Both the position numbers and the translations under genes were made by a program. The notes beneath the pieces are model-generated. The model worked only from the letters and a program-made list of their open reading frames with translations, made no database searches and was not told where the DNA came from. A stretch of DNA of 10,430 nucleotides from Promethearchaeum sp. (lineage in GTDB: Archaea > Asgardarchaeota > Lokiarchaeia > Sigyniarchaeales > Promethearchaeaceae): positions 1 to 10,430 of the forward strand of contig JAUWPK010000085.1 in assembly GCA_030611625.1 (NCBI GenBank), given 5' to 3'. Below, one piece after another: positions 6,571-10,430 of the stretch (position 1 is its first letter; each line of letters begins with the position of its first letter).

Positions 6571-6894
6571 TTAATTTCCGCCAGAATGACTTGAAACTAG
6601 ATCTAATTCCACCAAAGTGACGTTTTGTTCATTAATGTTTTGTTTGGTTGCGGATAAGTCCTTAAAAAGTTCTCCTTTTTGAACTGTTTTACCTGAATTA
6701 AATATTTGGTGATGTTCAAACAGTTGATTTAATTGATCGCTTTCTAAAGGTCTTCCAGTATTTCTTAACGTTGAAATTGCTTCAGAGAAGATTCTTGAGA
6801 CTGTCATATTTGGATCAATAATTTTGACGAAAAATGGCTTATTACTAAGCGCCGTGTTAATTTTTACAACATAATTGGTATTTTCGGATGGCAT
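6571..6894 (-). CDS. Ubiquitin-like beta-grasp protein with C-terminal Gly-Gly-Asn
   Basis: 107-aa protein that looks like a ubiquitin-type modifier precursor. Seen: a first strand Y-V-V-K-I-N-T-A (8-15), a turn and second strand P-F-F-V-K-I-I (20-26), a helix T-V-S-R-I-F-S-E-A-I-S-T-L (31-43), the segment I-F-N-S-G-K-T-V-Q-K-G-E-L-F-K-D-L (64-80), which lines up with ubiquitin's L-I-F-A-G-K-Q-L-E-D-G-R-T-L-S-D-Y, a last strand V-T-L-V-E-L-D-L-V (92-100) matching T-L-H-L-V-L-R-L, and a flexible tail S-S-H-S-G-G-N. Ubiquitin-family modifiers are activated at an exposed GG; here one Asn follows, so a protease would have to remove it. ATG 6894 is preceded by GAGGGAT, a good Shine-Dalgarno site. 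No E1, E2, E3 or JAMM-type protease gene is in the window. It is longer than ubiquitin (76 aa), mainly between the helix and third strand. A non-modifier beta-grasp protein that happens to end in GGN remains possible. Confidence 0.68.
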   Translation of the reverse strand: MPSENTNYVVKINTALSNKPFFVKIIDPNMTVSRIFSEAISTLRNTGRPLESDQLNQLFEHHQIFNSGKTVQKGELFKDLSATKQNINEQNVTLVELDLVSSHSGGN

Positions 6895-7047
6895 AATTTA
6901 ATCCCTCAGTTTTCTATTTTAAATACAAATTTAGAATATTAAAATTTATCTCATATTTTTTCTAAATTAAGTTTCTATTCGATCTCTGGTAACTTGATAT
7001 TTAAATTTAAAGTAAGAAAATTTTTTAGGAATTTATTGAGGAGGTTT

Positions 7048-7560
7048 TTAAACGTTTCTAATGTTGATGATTGTATCTTTGAGAAATTTAACTTTTTCTT
7101 TGTTTTTTTCTTCAGCAAGAACTCCACCATCACAATTGGGACATCTAAAATTTAAATCCATTGCATCTATAAAAATATACCGCCCAGTGCAACTATTATT
7201 ACATGTAAAAAAGAAGTTCTCATTTTCAAATCTCATTCGAATATCCAGTTGGTTCACAACATGATCTTTTCGTTCAGATAACAAATTTGGAAGATTACCA
7301 AAAGTTTCTTTCCAATAATAGATGTACCAACCTGATCTTTTATCCCGAACTCTTTGAAATTCTGTTAACTTATTTTCATTTAAAATATAAAGGATTTTTC
7401 GGACAATATTTAGTTTCACTACTGATAATTCAGCAATTCTTTCATCAGTCAGATCTTCATTTGTAGTTTCTATAAGAATTTTGGCAATTATAAGGGCTTC
7501 TTTTCCTCCAAAATCCACCAGCACTTTTTTTAACGTTGAATCGATTTCATTTTCAGAAAT
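7048..7560 (-). CDS. tfe: Transcription initiation factor TFE, alpha subunit
   Basis: Archaeal counterpart of TFIIE-alpha, which stabilises the open promoter complex with TBP, TFB and RNA polymerase. The N-terminal winged helix runs from E-I-D-S-T-L-K-K through N-K-L-T-E-F-Q-R-V-R-D, followed by the family signature R-S-G-W-Y-I-Y-Y-W-K, a helical linker, and a zinc ribbon F-T-C-N-N-S-C-T-G-R-Y ... F-R-C-P-N-C-D-G-G. The first half of the ribbon is Cx3C instead of the usual spacing or reduced set. No ATG, GTG or TTG lies where TFE should begin. The frame stays open to a TTG at 7650, but the residues encoded between 7650 and about 7567 are hydrophobic and not TFE-like. An AGAGGCGG at 7568-7575 sits 7 nt before an ATT codon (7560), which I take as the probable start, giving about 170 aa. 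First gene of the minus-strand group. Confidence 0.88.
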   Translation of the reverse strand: MSENEIDSTLKKVLVDFGGKEALIIAKILIETTNEDLTDERIAELSVVKLNIVRKILYILNENKLTEFQRVRDKRSGWYIYYWKETFGNLPNLLSERKDHVVNQLDIRMRFENENFFFTCNNSCTGRYIFIDAMDLNFRCPNCDGGVLAEEKNKEKVKFLKDTIINIRNV

Positions 7561-7567
7561 TTTAAGA

Positions 7568-7575
7568 CCGCCTCT
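7568..7575 (-). promoter_or_regulatory. Shine-Dalgarno-like site deciding the tfe start
   Basis: AGAGGCGG on the minus strand, 7 nt before the ATT codon at 7560. It is the only purine-rich ribosome-binding candidate near the beginning of the TFE homology. Confidence 0.4.
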
Positions 7576-7591
7576 TATTGAAAAATAGTAA

Positions 7592-7606
7592 TTAAAATAA
7601 TATAAG
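7592..7606 (-). promoter_or_regulatory. Candidate TATA box for tfe
   Basis: On the minus strand this reads CTTATATTATTTTAA. A start about 25 nt downstream would fall near 7575, right at the AGAGGCGG Shine-Dalgarno-like site, giving a very short leader. This fits a tfe start near 7560 and argues against the TTG at 7650, which would lie upstream of the transcript. Confidence 0.35.
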
Positions 7607-7732
7607 ATAGGTAAAAAATTTTCCGTAAATGAATAAATAAGCGACAACAACCTAGTTTAAAAATTTTTTTGGATAAAAACTTTAGGCGAAAAAAACTTTA
7701 TCGAAACATACTTCAAAATATGTGATTGATAA

Positions 7733-8533
7733 ATGAAACATTATTTGACGAAAATATTGGATAATCCAATGATAGAAAATCCCGTTAAAGAAGCGCCTGA
7801 TGTGCATAAACATTTTACACGTTATTCAAAGGGTCTATTTAGCGGACCTGCAGTTAAAATTTCTCAAACCAAAGATAAAATTACCATTTGGTGTTCTCAT
7901 GAATATGAAGATGCTGTTTTAAGAATTGCTTTAGCTTTAATTCCAGACGAAATAATAAATGTTACAGGTGCTATAGTAAGTTCTATTAATTTTATTCCTC
8001 TTATTGATAAAATTGGATTAGGAAAGGATTTTTACCCCTTGAAATCTAAAGGGAAAAGTGTTAATTATACCACTATGTTAAAAAGTGCAGTTTCTGTTGA
8101 AAAAAAATTAATTGAGATTCTTTCTGTTATGGGCACTCCTTATGTTTATTCCCTTCTGAATTTTACTTCTGAAGATCAGAAAATAATCTTGAAAATTAAA
8201 AAAAAACCTCCACGACCTAATTCAAAAAATCCTGAGGATTCTGCATTAGGAGCGAAGTTGAAATTTTGCATACTTAAAATTCCAAAAACAACTGAAACTT
8301 TGAAAGCGATAATTGATACTTTTGCACAAGATTTTGTTGATGAGATTCCAATAAAATGGAAATCCATTACAATTCAAAATACCTATGAAATTACAAATTT
8401 AATTTTTCCCGATAAAGAAGAGGGTTTATCATCTCGTAAATTTCGACTCAATACATTACGAGAAGGGAAACTTAAAAGGGTTGCAACCATAGATTCGACC
8501 GATTATACGAATTCCGTTGAATTTAAAGTATGA
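7733..8533 (+). CDS. Conserved-looking hypothetical protein, 266 aa
   Basis: Function not recognised. No signal peptide or membrane helix, so cytoplasmic. Codon use and composition match the neighbouring genes. An N-terminal stretch D-V-H-K-H-F-T-R-Y-S-K-G-L-F-S-G-P (residues 23-39) looks like a structured motif, followed by alternating strands and helices: a strand A-V-K-I, S-H-E-Y-E-D-A-V-L-R-I-A-L-A-L-I (about 55-70), and a second half with K-I-I-L-K-I-K-K-K-P-P-R-P (basic, Pro-rich, around 150-162), then L-K-F-C-I-L-K-I and a helix E-T-L-K-A-I-I-D-T-F. The basic loop would suit nucleic-acid contact, but no known fold is evident. It is divergent from tfe across a 172-nt gap that holds both promoters. 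The stop TGA is followed at once by TAA. Confidence 0.72.
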   Translation: MKHYLTKILDNPMIENPVKEAPDVHKHFTRYSKGLFSGPAVKISQTKDKITIWCSHEYEDAVLRIALALIPDEIINVTGAIVSSINFIPLIDKIGLGKDFYPLKSKGKSVNYTTMLKSAVSVEKKLIEILSVMGTPYVYSLLNFTSEDQKIILKIKKKPPRPNSKNPEDSALGAKLKFCILKIPKTTETLKAIIDTFAQDFVDEIPIKWKSITIQNTYEITNLIFPDKEEGLSSRKFRLNTLREGKLKRVATIDSTDYTNSVEFKV

Positions 8534-8567
8534 TAAATTAGAACTATTAAAGAAAACTGAATTCTTA

Positions 8568-8602
8568 TTTTTTCATTATTTTGTAAATGGATTTTTTTTT
8601 TT
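8568..8602 (+). terminator. T-tract terminator after the 266-aa gene
   Basis: T6 at 8568-8573 and T11 at 8592-8602, both within 70 nt of the stop codon, with no gene between. Typical archaeal oligo-T stop; it separates this gene from the AhpD-like gene. Confidence 0.5.
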
Positions 8603-8604
8603 CT

Positions 8605-8619
8605 GTTATTTAATATAAC
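8605..8619 (+). promoter_or_regulatory. Candidate TATA box for the AhpD-like gene
   Basis: GTTATTTAATATAAC, about 38-52 nt before the ATG at 8657 and just after the upstream terminator. A start about 25 nt downstream would leave a leader of roughly 20 nt. Confidence 0.35.
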
Positions 8620-8656
8620 AATAATTGTTTTTAGGATAACTTCATTTAATGAAACT

Positions 8657-8995
8657 ATGAATGATACTATGGATCATCTAGGAGATATTCAAAATTTAAT
8701 GCAACGTGTTGGAAAAGAAGACCCAACATGGATGAAATCGTTTCAAGGTTTTATGGGATCTACTAAAAAAGAAGGTGCCCTATCACCAAAAATAAAAGAA
8801 ATAATTGGTATAGCAGTTTCGGTTAAGGCTCAATGTGAAAGGTGCATTGCTTGGCATGTAAAAGGAGCATTAGATCTCGGGGCTTCAAAAGAAGAAATTA
8901 TTGAAGCTGCCCAGGTAGCTGTTGTTTTAGGCGGTGGGCCTTCGCTAATGTATATGAAAAACGTTTATGACTCTCTCGATGCTTTAACTCAATAA
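8657..8995 (+). CDS. AhpD-like / carboxymuconolactone decarboxylase family protein
   Basis: 112-aa all-helical protein of the CMD family. The redox-type members carry a C-x-x-C-x-x-x-H signature, seen here as C-E-R-C-I-A-W-H (Cys60, Cys63, His67), preceded by the usual L-S-P-K-I-K-E-I-I-G-I-A-V-S-V and followed by H-V-K-G-A-L-D-L-G-A-S-K-E-E-I-I-E-A. AhpD itself is a disulfide reductase/peroxidase partner of AhpC; many single-domain archaeal relatives have no proven role but probably act in thiol or peroxide chemistry. Length is normal for the small family members. No AhpC or peroxiredoxin gene lies nearby. Single-gene unit between a T-tract upstream and T13 downstream. Confidence 0.92.
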   Translation: MNDTMDHLGDIQNLMQRVGKEDPTWMKSFQGFMGSTKKEGALSPKIKEIIGIAVSVKAQCERCIAWHVKGALDLGASKEEIIEAAQVAVVLGGGPSLMYMKNVYDSLDALTQ

Positions 8996-9008
8996 TTTTT
9001 TTTTTTTT
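8996..9008 (+). terminator. T13 terminator after the AhpD-like gene
   Basis: Thirteen consecutive T directly after the TAA stop, the longest T run in the window; a strong archaeal oligo-T terminator. Confidence 0.65.
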
Positions 9009-9087
9009 CCATTTCATTTCAATTCTATATAATTACAAGTCATTTGACTCAACAACTTTTTAAATTTTTTATCATTTTTCATAGACG

Positions 9088-9342
9088 ATGTTATATCAGA
9101 ATGCTTTGGAAAAATTTGGCACAAGTATTAAAAATTTCTTCATAAATTTAGACCCGATTGAAGCATGGGGTTGGGTTCTTATTGTTATAGGCGTGATATT
9201 TATATTTTTATTAATATTTTTTACAGAATATAAAAGGCCAGAACGAGATAGCATTAAATTCACAACTATTATCATCATATTAGCTTCAATATGCTTAGGA
9301 TTGGGGATGCACATGATTCTCATTGCTTCAGGTTTATGGTAG
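9088..9342 (+). CDS. Small two-helix membrane protein
   Basis: 84-aa protein with two predicted transmembrane helices: about 27-46 (W-G-W-V-L-I-V-I-G-V-I-F-I-F-L-L) and about 59-82 (T-T-I-I-I-I-L-A-S-I-C-L-G-L-G-M). They are joined by a charged loop T-E-Y-K-R-P-E-R-D-S, which by the positive-inside rule should be cytoplasmic, placing both ends outside. No family recognised. A TATA-like TTTTTAAATTT around 9057-9066 lies about 26 nt before the ATG, so the transcript may be leaderless; there is no Shine-Dalgarno site. The hydrophobic pattern and TAG stop support a real gene, although it is short. Confidence 0.6.
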   Translation: MLYQNALEKFGTSIKNFFINLDPIEAWGWVLIVIGVIFIFLLIFFTEYKRPERDSIKFTTIIIILASICLGLGMHMILIASGLW

Positions 9343-9408
9343 GGCAATTTTAGAGGCTATTTAGACATTTTTCTTATTTCTCAGCGAAGTTTTAATCTAA
9401 AAGAGTAT

Positions 9409-9419
9409 CTTTTTTATAG
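9409..9419 (+). promoter_or_regulatory. Candidate TATA box for the surface-protein gene
   Basis: CTTTTTTATAG, about 30-40 nt upstream of the ATG at 9449, at the right distance for a short leader. It also forms the loop of a weak 6-bp inverted repeat (GTATCT at 9405-9410, AGATAC at 9418-9423). Confidence 0.35.
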
Positions 9420-9448
9420 ATACGAAATTATTTTACCTTGATTAAGAG

Positions 9449-10117
9449 ATGCGAAAAAAGGAATCTACCTTTTTACGGGTCTTTTTCCAAAACTACCGGA
9501 ACCCAAAAAATTCTAAGAATAAAATAAGAATTTTTCCACTAATGATCTTGATAATGACTGGTTTGTTAATAATGACAGATATGACATCACCCATAGCAAT
9601 TACTGTAGAAAATCCAATTTTATTTCCAATTTCTTCAGACGTAACCCTAAAAGATAACATACGTGAAAATCAAACATTATTTTATCAAACTAATTATCAA
9701 CAAACAGTGAGTCAAGCACTCTGTGAAAGTGAAGGAGACGAATTTGAAAGCCTTAAATATTATTTAACAAACGTTACTCAGGAGATAACTTTCGATTCAA
9801 ATAATAACCTGCTAATTGTTCAAGAGAGGGTTGATGATATAGATTATGAATATAAAATAACATCAACAAGTAACATACCTGCAAGTATATTATTAGAATA
9901 TCCATATGAAAATGGATGGCAGCATAATTACCCGAAAGAAGACTCTGAAATAACACTAAACACTCAAGAAATTTCTAATTTAGTAAGTCTGGATAATTCC
10001 TTGGTTTCAACTTATATATTTGAGGGAACTGAAGATTTGGAATATGGGGATTTAATTATTCCAACGCAAATCTTCAAAAATTCGAGTTCTTTTGAGATGA
10101 TACAGGGTTCTGGGTGA
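9449..10117 (+). CDS. N-terminal part of membrane-anchored surface protein, ends at in-frame TGA
   Basis: 222 codons up to a TGA at 10115-10117. A basic N-terminus (M-R-K-K ... K-N-K-I-R, residues 1-27) is followed by a hydrophobic helix at about 28-43 (I-F-P-L-M-I-L-I-M-T-G-L-L-I-M), a signal peptide or signal anchor. The rest is acidic, Asn/Thr/Ser-rich and strand-like, with potential N-glycosylation sequons (N-Q-T, N-V-T, N-S-S), as expected of an extracellular archaeal protein. No catalytic motif or known domain seen. The same frame continues after the TGA for 103 more codons that supply the missing C-terminal membrane anchor, so this piece alone is not the intended product. Confidence 0.6.
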   Translation: MRKKESTFLRVFFQNYRNPKNSKNKIRIFPLMILIMTGLLIMTDMTSPIAITVENPILFPISSDVTLKDNIRENQTLFYQTNYQQTVSQALCESEGDEFESLKYYLTNVTQEITFDSNNNLLIVQERVDDIDYEYKITSTSNIPASILLEYPYENGWQHNYPKEDSEITLNTQEISNLVSLDNSLVSTYIFEGTEDLEYGDLIIPTQIFKNSSSFEMIQGSG

Positions 10118-10429
10118 GATTCAAAATTATATGAAACAACTTTAGAGAGCAAATACTACTTTCATGAAACTAGTGGTATACTCATTCGAATAGAAACAGT
10201 ATGGCATCTGATAAACGTTCATGATCAGGCAATTTGGCAACATTGGAACATAGAAAAAAATCTTATTTCAGTTGATGGTGAAATTTTAGATTATACTTAT
10301 GAGCCTCCAACTCCTCCTGGCCAAAATTCTGATGTTAATTGGACTCTTATCACTATTGGAATAGGTATAGGTGGAGTTGTTGTTGTTCTTTTGATACTTG
10401 GAATTAACCCTAAAAAAAATAAAAAATAA
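10118..10429 (+). pseudogene. C-terminal part of the surface protein, in frame after the TGA
   Basis: Reading straight on from the TGA gives 103 sense codons and a TAA at 10427-10429. They continue the soluble domain (D-S-K-L-Y-E-T-T-L-E ... W-Q-H-W-N-I-E-K-N), then a Pro-rich linker P-P-T-P-P-G-Q, a C-terminal transmembrane helix (W-T-L-I-T-I-G-I-G-I-G-G-V-V-V-V-L-L-I-L-G) and a short Lys tail N-P-K-K-N-K-K. This is the expected end of a type I surface protein, so 9449-10429 is one gene of 326 codons broken by a single stop. The cause may be a recent nonsense mutation, a base-call error, or readthrough. Confidence 0.65.
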
Positions 10430-10430
10430 A

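Noticed and set aside
7038..7264. Consensus GAGGAGGT at 7038-7045 followed by an ATG at 7061 and a 67-codon plus-strand ORF
   Set aside because: The ORF is antisense to the zinc-ribbon end of tfe, has no protein-like pattern, and the spacing is long. The Shine-Dalgarno match is probably chance.
10115..10117. TGA read as Trp through a changed genetic code
   Set aside because: TGA terminates the cyclophilin exactly where the family ends, and also the 266-aa gene, and Trp is encoded by TGG throughout.

Overview
The window reads as AT-rich archaeal chromosome, probably from an Asgard-type archaeon. Archaeal origin rests on a HerA-NurA helicase/nuclease pair, an archaeal-length TFE alpha subunit, a RIO2 kinase, a stand-alone Lsm protein and T-tract terminators with TATA-like boxes. 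The Asgard placement is inference. It rests mainly on a small beta-grasp protein that looks like ubiquitin and ends in Gly-Gly-Asn, together with the low GC content and the eukaryote-like informational genes. No rRNA, tRNA, CRISPR array, insertion sequence or origin was seen.

Layout. (1) Bases 2-3500, plus strand: a tight operon of HerA-like ATPase, NurA nuclease (3-nt gap) and a small protein resembling the KEOPS subunit Pcc1 (25-nt gap), ending in a T-rich stretch. (2) Bases 3641-4292, minus strand: an Lsm/Sm-like RNA-binding protein followed by a VOC (glyoxalase-fold) protein. (3) Bases 4400-5047, plus strand: a class I SAM-dependent methyltransferase with a Lys-rich repeat N-terminus, diverging from the Lsm gene. 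(4) Bases 5059-7560, minus strand: TFE alpha, the ubiquitin-like protein, a cyclophilin and RIO2 kinase, in that transcription order but probably as several transcripts, since a T-tract follows the ubiquitin-like gene. (5) Bases 7733-10429, plus strand: an unrecognised 266-aa protein, an AhpD-like CxxC protein, a two-helix membrane protein, and a surface protein anchored at both ends whose reading frame is cut by one in-frame TGA.

Most of the window is information processing: DNA end resection (HerA-NurA), possible tRNA t6A synthesis (Pcc1-like), RNA binding (Lsm), transcription initiation (TFE), small-subunit ribosome maturation (RIO2) and protein folding (cyclophilin). The most interesting item is the ubiquitin-like protein at 6571-6894. 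Its C-terminal half lines up with ubiquitin's and it keeps a GG followed by one extra residue, as in modifier precursors that must be trimmed. Other points worth a second look are the Ser/Thr-less Walker A of the HerA protein, the absence of any plausible AUG for TFE, and the TGA inside the surface-protein gene. There is no gap over 300 bases without a gene.
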